Source: Wolbachia pipientis
GTDB taxonomy: Bacteria > Pseudomonadota > Alphaproteobacteria > Rickettsiales > Anaplasmataceae
Direction: 5' to 3'
Length of the DNA: 6,510 bases
Assembly: GCF_023661085.1 (NCBI RefSeq)
Contig: NZ_JAHDJT010000078.1
Coordinates: forward strand, 1-6,510
The stretch's first letter is position 1. Every line of letters begins with the position of its first letter. The notes below the pieces were generated by a model. It worked only from the letters and a program-made list of their open reading frames with translations, was not told the origin of the DNA and made no database searches. A program made the translations under genes and the position numbers. Below are positions 1 through 5,849 of the stretch, piece by piece.

Positions 1-136
1 AAAAGCAGCTAAATTGCAGCGTTTAAGACATAAAAACGCCAATACTGAAAATAGATAATGGCCGGGGCTTCTTTTGCCTTTTTTCTCGCTTAGTAAATTT
101 CTCAAATATTTATTGCTAAAGTAGTATCCTAGATCA

Positions 137-186
137 CAGTGTCAGCTACTCAGGTGACAGAAGGAGGGGCTACTTGGATGATACCC
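137..186. repeat. Degenerate direct repeat, copy 1
   Basis: The 14-mer CAGTGTCAGCTACT at 137-150 recurs exactly at 292-305. It is followed here by a GTGACAGAAGGAGGGG block and CTACTTGGATGAT, echoing the second copy's CTACTTGGATGACAAGAAGAGGG. This purine-rich GGATGACA/AAGGAGGG pattern resembles the short dispersed repeats common between Wolbachia genes; that comparison is from memory. Confidence 0.6.
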
Positions 187-197
187 ATAACTTTGTC

Positions 198-220
198 ATT
201 CCAGCGCGTGACGCTGGAAT
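198..220. repeat. Palindromic intergenic repeat (hairpin)
   Basis: ATTCCAGCG (198-206) and CGCTGGAAT (212-220) form a perfect 9-bp stem around the 5-base loop CGTGA. It is GC-richer than its surroundings. It resembles the dispersed CCAGCGCGTGACGCTGG-type palindromes of Wolbachia genomes. It could form a hairpin in either strand's transcript, but no adjacent gene ends here, so a terminator role is not supported. Confidence 0.65.
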
Positions 221-291
221 CTAAGAATTTTATTAGGTTAGTGAATATGAAAGTTATGTAAAAATGCACCGTTTTATGGAAAATCGGATCC

Positions 292-366
292 CAGTGTCAG
301 CTACTTGGATGACAAGAAGAGGGCACTGGAATGACAGGAAGAAGGGTGCTGAAATGACACTGTCAT
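292..366. repeat. Degenerate direct repeat, copy 2, with imperfect tandem units
   Basis: This copy starts with the same 14-mer as 137-150. It then contains three imperfect tandem units: TGGATGACAAGAAGAGGGCAC (306-326 region), TGGAATGACAGGAAGAAGGGTGC (327-349) and a shortened TGAAATGACAC (350-360). The third unit runs into a small inverted repeat, ATGACA (354-359) and TGTCAT (361-366). The unit structure suggests slippage or insertion of a dispersed intergenic repeat. Confidence 0.55.
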
Positions 367-390
367 AGAACTTCAGCCATACTCTATGAT

Positions 391-418
391 TTTACATATT
401 GAATTAATTATTTATACC
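391..418 (+). promoter_or_regulatory. Possible sigma-70 promoter of the metallopeptidase gene
   Basis: TTTACA (391-396) and TATACC (413-418) are separated by 16 bases, about 105 bases before the start codon. An alternative -10, TATACT at 438-443, lacks a good -35. The region is so AT-rich that chance matches are expected, so this is weak support. Confidence 0.3.
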
Positions 419-522
419 TTTTTATTAAAGTATAAATTATACTGATGTTGAAATTTACGCTTTCTTTAGAGAGATCACCCTATGCTTGATATTGAAGGAT
501 TAATAAATTAGAGGTTAAAGTT

Positions 523-2199
523 ATGACAATCAATCAACAAGTAAATAAAAACATGACTGAAGAAAAATATTTCGACAATAAGCATGTTATAAAAATTGAT
601 GATTTAAACATTAAAGTAGAGGTTTATTCTCATAATTTAAGAGCAAGTAAAGTTCCTAAAATTGAAAGTGAGGTAAGAGAAACAGCTACTAATTTTAAAA
701 ATGCATTTAAGTTGGAGCCTGGTAGCTCAGAACAAACATTCAAAATTTATGTGTTCGATGATAAAGCTGATTACACTCACCTTGGCGGAAGCAAAGGTTT
801 TAATCTTGGTCTTGGAGATGAAGGTGGTATGTGTTACTACAAAGGAGAAAGTGGCGTTTTTGCTAAGATGTACGTCCATCAGCAAGGTGGCGTTCATAAC
901 CTTCAGCATGAATTTGCACATGGTTTAACTTACTTAGCTACGGGAGGTGTCCGCTTACCTACAGTGTTAATGGAAGGGATTGCAGATTACTTTGAACACC
1001 ACTCAGACCATAAGTTCAATGCCCAAGGATCGAGCATTGATAAAACTGAAGCTACAAATTTGGATTTAAGTAGAATTTTAAGTTTGGAATATTCAGAAAA
1101 TAGTGAAACAAATAGCCTGGTTTACAAAACAGGTCATGTATTAATAATGTATTTACAAACAAATCATCCAAACTTGCTAAGTGATTACTTAAGCGCTATA
1201 CGTGCTGGTGATAGCAGTAGATCAAAACAACTTTTGGAAGAAATACAACAGCATAACGATGCCTTTAAAGGCTGGCTTGCTGAAAATAGCACAGATGTTG
1301 CAATGCAGGACATCAATGCTTTACAAGTCACAAAAGGAGAGTTTATAGCAACTGGTCAAGAAATAGTGGGCGGAGAAATTAAAAATGTATCCTATTATAA
1401 AGCAAATATAGAAAAAATGGATGGAGAAAACGTCGGAAGTTTTTCTCCTGTAGAACATGTTGCACTTTATGATTTTGCCCGTGCTATTAATAGGGCAACA
1501 AATGACTATTTTGATATATCAAAGAAATATCATTTCTTGAAAGTAATCAAAACTCCCGACGGGCAAACTAAACTCACTTACTCTGATCAACAAGGTGGTG
1601 AATATCGAAACAGTCTAGAGTATAAAATGCAAGCTTTCAGGATGCTATCAAAGTATGATGAAGGTTTAAAGAAAACTCACGATGATACATTAAAGGGTTT
1701 GAACCAGAAGAGGCAAGAGGAATATTCAAAGATAGAAAGAGAATATCGTGAAGGAAAGATTTCTTATGAAGAATATTTAGAAAAATATCGTTCAATCCCT
1801 TCCAAATATGAGGAATTAAAAGATTCCTTGCTTAATGAGATGATAAGCACTGGTTCAAAACAGTTAAAGTCAACTCAGAACATCGATGTGGAAAAGATGT
1901 TGGAAGAAATGATCAATATCAATCTAAACTTAGTCAGAGGTGACCATATTGATCTACAAGAAGGTAAGATTCTCTCTATAAAAGCTCTCGGTAAAGGGGA
2001 TATGGGTGCACTGTCTATATATGATGGAAATACAAAGCTTGGAGAGTTATCGAGTGAATCAGGATTCTTTACTCAAGTTGAAGGTCAAACTAAAGAAACC
2101 TTCGTTTTTGAGGACATATTGCACAACTTAAATACTCAATATGATGGTGGTGCTTATATGGCGGTTACAAAAAAAATGGTCATTATAAAGCTTCCCTGA
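523..2199 (+). CDS. M9 collagenase-type zinc metallopeptidase, N-terminal frame of a split gene
   Basis: This frame encodes 558 residues ending at a TGA in an incorrect-looking tail. The ATG at 523 is preceded by AGAGG (510-514) at good spacing. No signal peptide is visible. Residues about 70-260 match the catalytic core of M9 collagenases: H129-E130-F-A-H133 supplies two zinc ligands and the catalytic glutamate. The L-M-E151-G-I-A-D-Y motif supplies the third ligand (gluzincin type), and a later YKTGHVLIMYL helix is followed by an RAGD turn, as in clostridial collagenases. The N-terminal activator domain of those enzymes is absent or reduced to about 60 residues. Residues about 380-445 are highly charged and helical, probably coiled coil. 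Residues after 551 (codons past the A8 run at 2169-2176) are probably off-frame, since a 581-codon continuation lies in the -1 frame. Peptidase family is fairly sure; substrate is unknown, and host matrix or another protein is inference. Confidence 0.8.
   Translation: MTINQQVNKNMTEEKYFDNKHVIKIDDLNIKVEVYSHNLRASKVPKIESEVRETATNFKNAFKLEPGSSEQTFKIYVFDDKADYTHLGGSKGFNLGLGDEGGMCYYKGESGVFAKMYVHQQGGVHNLQHEFAHGLTYLATGGVRLPTVLMEGIADYFEHHSDHKFNAQGSSIDKTEATNLDLSRILSLEYSENSETNSLVYKTGHVLIMYLQTNHPNLLSDYLSAIRAGDSSRSKQLLEEIQQHNDAFKGWLAENSTDVAMQDINALQVTKGEFIATGQEIVGGEIKNVSYYKANIEKMDGENVGSFSPVEHVALYDFARAINRATNDYFDISKKYHFLKVIKTPDGQTKLTYSDQQGGEYRNSLEYKMQAFRMLSKYDEGLKKTHDDTLKGLNQKRQEEYSKIEREYREGKISYEEYLEKYRSIPSKYEELKDSLLNEMISTGSKQLKSTQNIDVEKMLEEMININLNLVRGDHIDLQEGKILSIKALGKGDMGALSIYDGNTKLGELSSESGFFTQVEGQTKETFVFEDILHNLNTQYDGGAYMAVTKKMVIIKLP
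2167..2177 (+). promoter_or_regulatory. A8 slippery run at the frame change (candidate recoding site)
   Basis: The codons are ACA AAA AAA ATG in the first frame, so A_AAA_AAA (2169-2175) is a canonical X_XXY_YYZ heptamer in the right phase for a -1 shift into the downstream frame. One extra A in the message would have the same effect. No strong stem-loop is visible just downstream (only CTTC/GAAG with a 3-base loop at 2231-2241), and upstream GGTGG/GGCGG (2146-2164) are only weak Shine-Dalgarno-like stimulators. Confidence 0.5.
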
Positions 2200-2261
2200 T
2201 AGATGGCAGAACGGTTGAACGTGATGAATACTTCAATGAAGCACATTTACATGAAAATGAA

Positions 2262-3920
2262 TTGCTGCATCCTAGTGTTGGACATATCCAAAAAGACAAA
2301 GACTTAGATTCTCTGCTCCTCATAGGTCCTAAGATTTTGAATCATAAGGATTCAAAGCATGCTCAATATTCTAATGAACAAAGAGAAAATGGAGTAATCG
2401 TCGAAAAAGGAAAACTATTGGACAATAAGGGAACCGACAGGACAGATGACGATGTATACGAAGCTGTTGTAAAACAAGGAGGCGAGCGCTTACATGAATT
2501 CAAAAATATGGGTTTTTATATTAGTGAGAAAGGTGACCTGTTTATTCATGACCACGGAGCAAACTTAAGATTTCAACTACCAAAAAGTATTACTCATTTA
2601 AAATTAGTACTGAAGGATGGCGGATATAAATTGGTGCCAACTGATAAGGATGGTGTTGAATATAGGTATGACGCTCGAGGTAATGCTATACCAGACGAGT
2701 ACAAATATATTGACCCAATATTTGCACATGAATATGAAAAAAGGGATTATTCCCATAAGCATGTCAATATAGGCCTTGTAAATTTTGATAAATATAACAC
2801 TGGTAAGCTTTTTGCTATTAAGTACGATCCGGATGATTATCATATACAAAAAAACTCCAAAGGTGAAATACTTAGAATAAACGGTCAAACATATTTCACT
2901 AAAGTGAAATTGTTTGATGGCGATGAAGAAATTGGAATGCTATCTAATAACTTCCATAACTTCAAAGGCAAAATATTCTTTTCTGCTGATTATAACTACA
3001 GTTATAGCGATTTCCTGGCATCCGTTTCTCCTCAAATTGAAATTAAAGATATGGACGATGGGAGTAAAAGAATAATGTTTGATCGAGGTAGAGGCGATAT
3101 TGGTGATACTGATAAAGGCTACACTGATTATCAGAGAATATACACAAAAGGGAAACAAACCGAAAGTTCAAAAGAACAGGCAAGTGTAAGCGAAACTGAA
3201 ACAGAAGTCGATGCGCCACACATGGGTTATAGTACTATTAATGCTATTACACGAGCTGCCGAAGAGAAAGCTGCATCAAACGACAATGGTGAAATGCAGT
3301 CTGATCAGCCGCAAAGTTTAACAAGAACAAAAAGGTCAGCTTTAGTAGAGGACAAAGAGCAAGAGCAGGTAGTGTTGAAAGACACAATCTTGAAAATAGA
3401 AAAGAACTATGATCGAGATTCAGAAGGAAAGCATAAGGCAAATATCACTATAGATTATAATGATGTAAAAGCCTTATATGACAGAGCTGAGGGAGCAGAA
3501 AAGCAATCTGTGTTAAAGTTTTGGCATAAATTGGCCGAATCGGGATATAAGGTTGGTGCTTTGCCGGAAGACAAGTATTACTTTAAAGATGGCAAATTCG
3601 TAATTCATGATAGTGACGCAAAGAAGCTTATAGTATTACCTGAAGATAAGGTGTCCATCAAGATAACGAAAGATGGCAATCATTATGACTTAGCTATATC
3701 TAATAAAGAGGGCAAGGTAATAAGTAGTATTACAAAAATAGATAACTTAAACTATGAGTTGCTGTCAGACACAAGTGTCAGTTTAGAAACGCAAGATAGC
3801 ACTCTATTTTCAGATCAACATAATGAATATAATGTTTATCTAGAGAATGGTTTAGGAGAAATATTTAACTGCGCAAGCGACTACGCTTATCACGATCACA
3901 CCTTGTTCAACATGGGTTAA
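2262..3920 (+). CDS. C-terminal frame of the split M9 metallopeptidase/effector gene
   Basis: The frame is open from 2145 (after TGA 2142-2144) to TAA 3918-3920. The only early start is a TTG at 2262 with no Shine-Dalgarno sequence, and the first in-frame ATG is at 2508, inside conserved-looking sequence. It is therefore probably not translated alone but continues the upstream frame: after the A8 run it reads KKNGHYKASLIDGRTVERDE, which is plausible protein. Visible parts, numbered in the joined product: a repeat with an IHD core at about 664-712; a DG-type beta-rich unit at about 788-835; a charged low-complexity linker at about 874-950 containing R935-T-K-R938; and a second IHD repeat at about 1018-1066. 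The C terminus (DYAYHDHTLFNMG) is rich in histidine and aromatic residues. I recognise no named family for this half. Confidence 0.6.
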   Translation: MLHPSVGHIQKDKDLDSLLLIGPKILNHKDSKHAQYSNEQRENGVIVEKGKLLDNKGTDRTDDDVYEAVVKQGGERLHEFKNMGFYISEKGDLFIHDHGANLRFQLPKSITHLKLVLKDGGYKLVPTDKDGVEYRYDARGNAIPDEYKYIDPIFAHEYEKRDYSHKHVNIGLVNFDKYNTGKLFAIKYDPDDYHIQKNSKGEILRINGQTYFTKVKLFDGDEEIGMLSNNFHNFKGKIFFSADYNYSYSDFLASVSPQIEIKDMDDGSKRIMFDRGRGDIGDTDKGYTDYQRIYTKGKQTESSKEQASVSETETEVDAPHMGYSTINAITRAAEEKAASNDNGEMQSDQPQSLTRTKRSALVEDKEQEQVVLKDTILKIEKNYDRDSEGKHKANITIDYNDVKALYDRAEGAEKQSVLKFWHKLAESGYKVGALPEDKYYFKDGKFVIHDSDAKKLIVLPEDKVSIKITKDGNHYDLAISNKEGKVISSITKIDNLNYELLSDTSVSLETQDSTLFSDQHNEYNVYLENGLGEIFNCASDYAYHDHTLFNMG

Positions 3921-3921
3921 T

Positions 3922-3964
3922 ACACATAAAGGGCTGCTGCATTAAAACAGCAGCCCTCATGTGT
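3922..3964. terminator. Strong hairpin between convergent genes
   Basis: GGGCTGCTG (3931-3939) and CAGCAGCCC (3948-3956) form a perfect 9-bp GC-rich stem with an 8-base loop. ACACAT (3922-3927) and ATGTGT (3959-3964) extend it after a small internal bulge. It begins two bases after the metallopeptidase stop and faces the 3' end of pyrB, so it could serve both. No U tract follows on the plus strand; on the minus strand a short TTTATG follows. Confidence 0.7.
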
Positions 3965-3973
3965 GTGAGGTTA

Positions 3974-3993
3974 TTATACTAAACTAAGTATAA
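3974..3993. terminator. Small secondary hairpin downstream of pyrB
   Basis: TTATACT (3974-3980) and AGTATAA (3987-3993) form a 7-bp AT-rich stem with a 6-base loop. It lies between the pyrB stop and the GC-rich hairpin. A T7 run at 4014-4020 on the plus strand is nearby but not directly after the stem. It may assist termination or be incidental. Confidence 0.25.
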
Positions 3994-4024
3994 ATTGCTA
4001 CAGAACTACACACTTTTTTTGATA

Positions 4025-4921
4025 TTAGCAAGAACTATAATAATGCAGCACTGCCTTGCGTATTGCCAATCCGAATTCTACCTGCTGTAAAATAACACAA
4101 TCTGCTATATCACTGCTGATCTCAATCCCTCTGTTTATTGGACCTGGATGCATAACAATCGCACTTGATTTTGCGCATGATAACTTTCGTGAATCAAGCC
4201 CATATAAATGAAAATATTCTCTCTCTGAAGGAACAAAACAACTATTATTCATGCGCTCTTTTTGCAACCTCAAAAGCATAATTACATCGGCATCCTTTAT
4301 GCCTTCAATTAGCGAATAATGGACTGAATCTATCTCAGGAAAATATCTGCAAATCAAAGTTGGTGGTGCAACTAAGCATATTTTTGCTCCAAACATTTTT
4401 AATAATCTTATATTCGATCTTGCAACTCTGCTGTGTAAAATATCTCCGCATATTACAATTTTGAGGTCCTTTATTTGCTTCTTATGACTACTGATTACAA
4501 AATAGTCCGCAAGGGCTTGAGTTGGATGTTCACTGCTTCCATCACCTGCATTAATTAGCGAGCAGCTAACATGCTCGGCCAGCATATTTAAAATACCGCT
4601 GTTTTTTTGCCTGATTACTATATAGTCAGGATTCATTGCATTTAACGTTTTCACCATATCTTTCAAATTTTCTCCTTTGTTAATAGAAGAAGATTTTATC
4701 GGCAGAGTTATGACATTTGCTCCAAGACTTTTTGCTGCTATTTCAAAAGATGCAAGAGTACGTGTTGAATCTTCAAAAAATAGATTTATTACTGTCTTGT
4801 TTTCTAAGGTATGCCCATTTGCAGCTTCATTTTTCAGGTATTGACCAGCTAGCTTAATTATATTTTCTACGTCGTTGATTGTGAGATCCTGTATGCTTAG
4901 CAGATTCCTTCTATTGCTCAT
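4025..4921 (-). CDS. pyrB: Aspartate carbamoyltransferase catalytic chain
   Basis: PyrB condenses carbamoyl phosphate with L-aspartate to N-carbamoylaspartate, the second step of de novo pyrimidine synthesis, in the cytoplasm as a catalytic trimer. At 298 residues it is full length for the family. The carbamoyl-phosphate loop F49-E-D-S52-T53-R54-T55 is intact, as are K82 in the S-x-NKGENLKD segment, R104, the H133-P-T-Q136 motif, the GDI-x-HSRVARSN segment (160-171), R219-LQ-x-ER and H259-PGPINRG266. The residue after STRT is leucine, where many homologues have arginine, and the preceding residue is aspartate rather than proline. The start ATG (complement of 4919-4921) has an AAAGAGAA stretch upstream as a weak ribosome binding site. 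No pyrI regulatory chain is adjacent. Identity is secure. Confidence 0.97.
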   Translation of the reverse strand: MSNRRNLLSIQDLTINDVENIIKLAGQYLKNEAANGHTLENKTVINLFFEDSTRTLASFEIAAKSLGANVITLPIKSSSINKGENLKDMVKTLNAMNPDYIVIRQKNSGILNMLAEHVSCSLINAGDGSSEHPTQALADYFVISSHKKQIKDLKIVICGDILHSRVARSNIRLLKMFGAKICLVAPPTLICRYFPEIDSVHYSLIEGIKDADVIMLLRLQKERMNNSCFVPSEREYFHLYGLDSRKLSCAKSSAIVMHPGPINRGIEISSDIADCVILQQVEFGLAIRKAVLHYYSSC

Positions 4922-4955
4922 AATTTCTCTTTAGTGTACAATTGCCATTCAACTC

Positions 4956-4983
4956 ATTCTACTTTCTTATTGCCTTTTTTCAA
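4956..4983 (-). promoter_or_regulatory. Likely sigma-70 promoter of pyrB
   Basis: On the minus strand TTGAAA (complement of 4978-4983) and TAGAAT (complement of 4956-4961) are separated by 16 bases. This places the -10 about 35 bases before the pyrB start, a normal leader length. Both hexamers differ from consensus at one or two positions. Confidence 0.5.
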
Positions 4984-5055
4984 CAAGTCTCCTCCACGAC
5001 AATTATTTAAGCTAAACCTAAATAGGCATTGCATTAAAACAAAAACTGGTATTAA

Positions 5056-5083
5056 TTGATAATTAGTATTCTAGTTTTATTAT
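5056..5083 (+). promoter_or_regulatory. Likely sigma-70 promoter of the glycine-rich membrane protein gene
   Basis: TTGATA (5056-5061) and TATTAT (5078-5083) are separated by 16 bases, with the -10 about 32 bases before the ATG at 5116. It diverges from the pyrB promoter, and the two are about 70 bases apart. Confidence 0.5.
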
Positions 5084-5105
5084 GGTCAGTATGTTAATAG
5101 TAAGT

Positions 5106-5109
5106 GAGG
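5106..5109 (+). promoter_or_regulatory. Ribosome binding site fixing the start at 5116
   Basis: GAGG lies 6 bases before ATG 5116. The in-frame GTG at 5104 overlaps this site and has no purine-rich site of its own, so ATG 5116 is the better start. Confidence 0.7.
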
Positions 5110-5115
5110 TTGAAA

Positions 5116-5802
5116 ATGGTTGCAAAAACTGCAAAGAAAGATGAGAAAACTAGCCTAGGAAGCAAAATACTAGATTACGTGCCGTGGAGAACGGCGCTCA
5201 CAATTGCTGCTTTTACTATTCCAGTTATTGGTCCTGTTGCTGGTGCAGTTGTTGGAGCTTTAGCATATGGTAATTATAGGAAGAATAATAGAACTAAAGA
5301 TGAAGAAAGCGGCAAAGAGAATGCAAAGCCAGGTCGTTTAGAGAAACTCTTATCTAAAGCTGGCACTATTGCAAAGAGAATTGGTGTTATTGCAATTGGC
5401 TTTCTGTTTGGAGGACCAATTGGTGGTATAATTGCCATAGGTCTTATGGTTGTTGACAGTATATCAGGTGGCAAGCTTATTCAAGGAGCAGAAAAAGCAT
5501 TAGATGCAGGTTATGATATACTGAGTGTTGCGGGAAAAGGCATATTAGATGCAGAAAGACAGGCAGCAGATAAGATGAAAGGTTCTGAGAAGGGAGTTAA
5601 AGGAAAAGGGGCTGAGGAAAAAGGCGAACCTAGCGCTCCTGAAAGAGGTGAAGGAAAACCAACTGAAGAAAAAGTTGCAAGCAATGCAAAAGAAGTCAAT
5701 AATGAAAAGTTGAAACCAGATAATAAACAAATTCTTGGCCCTGCAACCAAAAGGCTTGCACAAGTAGGGAATCAGCAAACCAAGAGCAAGGCGCGGGAGT
5801 AG
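5116..5802 (+). CDS. Hypothetical glycine-rich two-segment membrane protein with charged tail
   Basis: The product is 228 residues from ATG 5116. A basic N terminus (residues 1-25) is followed by a hydrophobic segment at about 26-52 with GPVAGAVVGALAYG. A charged loop leads to a second hydrophobic segment at about 89-113 with GFLFGGPIGGIIAIG. Small-residue spacing in both resembles glycine-zipper membrane helices. Residues about 120-145 could form an amphipathic helix. Residues 150-228 are dominated by K, E, G, P and N and are probably disordered, including a KGSEKGVKGKGAEEKGE stretch. There is no cleavable signal peptide. I recognise no named family. The architecture would fit a membrane-inserting or secreted endosymbiont protein, but this is inference. 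The gene has its own promoter and terminator, and so is probably monocistronic. The open frame, good ribosome binding site and typical composition make it a real gene. Confidence 0.85.
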   Translation: MVAKTAKKDEKTSLGSKILDYVPWRTALTIAAFTIPVIGPVAGAVVGALAYGNYRKNNRTKDEESGKENAKPGRLEKLLSKAGTIAKRIGVIAIGFLFGGPIGGIIAIGLMVVDSISGGKLIQGAEKALDAGYDILSVAGKGILDAERQAADKMKGSEKGVKGKGAEEKGEPSAPERGEGKPTEEKVASNAKEVNNEKLKPDNKQILGPATKRLAQVGNQQTKSKARE

Positions 5803-5812
5803 GCATAAACTA

Positions 5813-5846
5813 GCATATATCCCAGTGCTTGAACTGGGATATATGC
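5813..5846. terminator. Perfect 14-bp hairpin between convergent genes
   Basis: The arm at 5813-5826 (GCATATATCCCAGT) pairs without mismatch with 5833-5846, around the 6-base loop GCTTGA. It starts ten bases after the stop of the glycine-rich gene and ends three bases before the stop of the convergent iron-binding protein gene, so it probably terminates both. Neither side has a clear U tract (GGATTATTT on plus, TAGTTTATG on minus). Confidence 0.75.
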
Positions 5847-5849
5847 GGA

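Larger units (their letters stand above)
1..522. other. Repeat-rich intergenic region upstream of the metallopeptidase gene
   Basis: No convincing gene lies here. Bases 1-120 contain a weak hairpin (GCGTTT 19-24 with AAACGC 34-39) and look like a conserved intergenic or mobile-element remnant. Bases 137-366 hold degenerate direct repeats and a GC-richer palindrome. Bases 370-522 are very AT-rich and carry the likely promoter and ribosome binding site of the gene starting at 523. The minus strand of 1-150 is open to the window edge in one frame, but nothing in it is recognisable as a domain. Confidence 0.6.
523..3920 (+). other. Full-length metallopeptidase/effector gene restored by one -1 shift (or frameshifted pseudogene)
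   Basis: Reading 523-2175 in the first frame and then re-reading base 2175 in the -1 frame yields one uninterrupted product of about 1132 residues. The two frames overlap openly only between 2145 and 2196, and the A8 run sits in the middle of that overlap. Both halves share related repeat units: a DG-x(4)-G-x-LS unit occurs at residues about 495-536 in the first half and about 788-835 in the second, which supports a single gene. There is no other stop or shift in 3.4 kb, so decay, if real, is recent. Three explanations remain: programmed -1 frameshifting or transcript slippage at the A run, a true one-base deletion, or a homopolymer sequencing error. Confidence 0.65.

Noticed and set aside
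1..150. Minus-strand frame open to the window edge, with a hydrophobic segment (YLFSVLAFLCLKRCNLAAF)
   Set aside because: No ATG start or ribosome binding site, no recognisable domain, and it lies in what looks like a repeated intergenic sequence; more likely a chance frame or element remnant.
482..511. Nine-codon plus-strand frame (ATG at 482) ending just before the metallopeptidase ribosome binding site
   Set aside because: GAGAG lies upstream at good spacing, but the frame is too short to distinguish from chance and shows no regulatory structure with the downstream gene.
2177..2260. Search for a pseudoknot or stable stem-loop stimulating -1 frameshifting
   Set aside because: Only very short pairings were found (CTTC/GAAG with 3-base loop, ACG/CGT), too weak to claim a stimulator.
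2604..3441. Several minus-strand frames of 64-94 codons within the second half of the split gene
   Set aside because: They mirror the AT-rich coding strand, have no start signals and no recognisable protein features.
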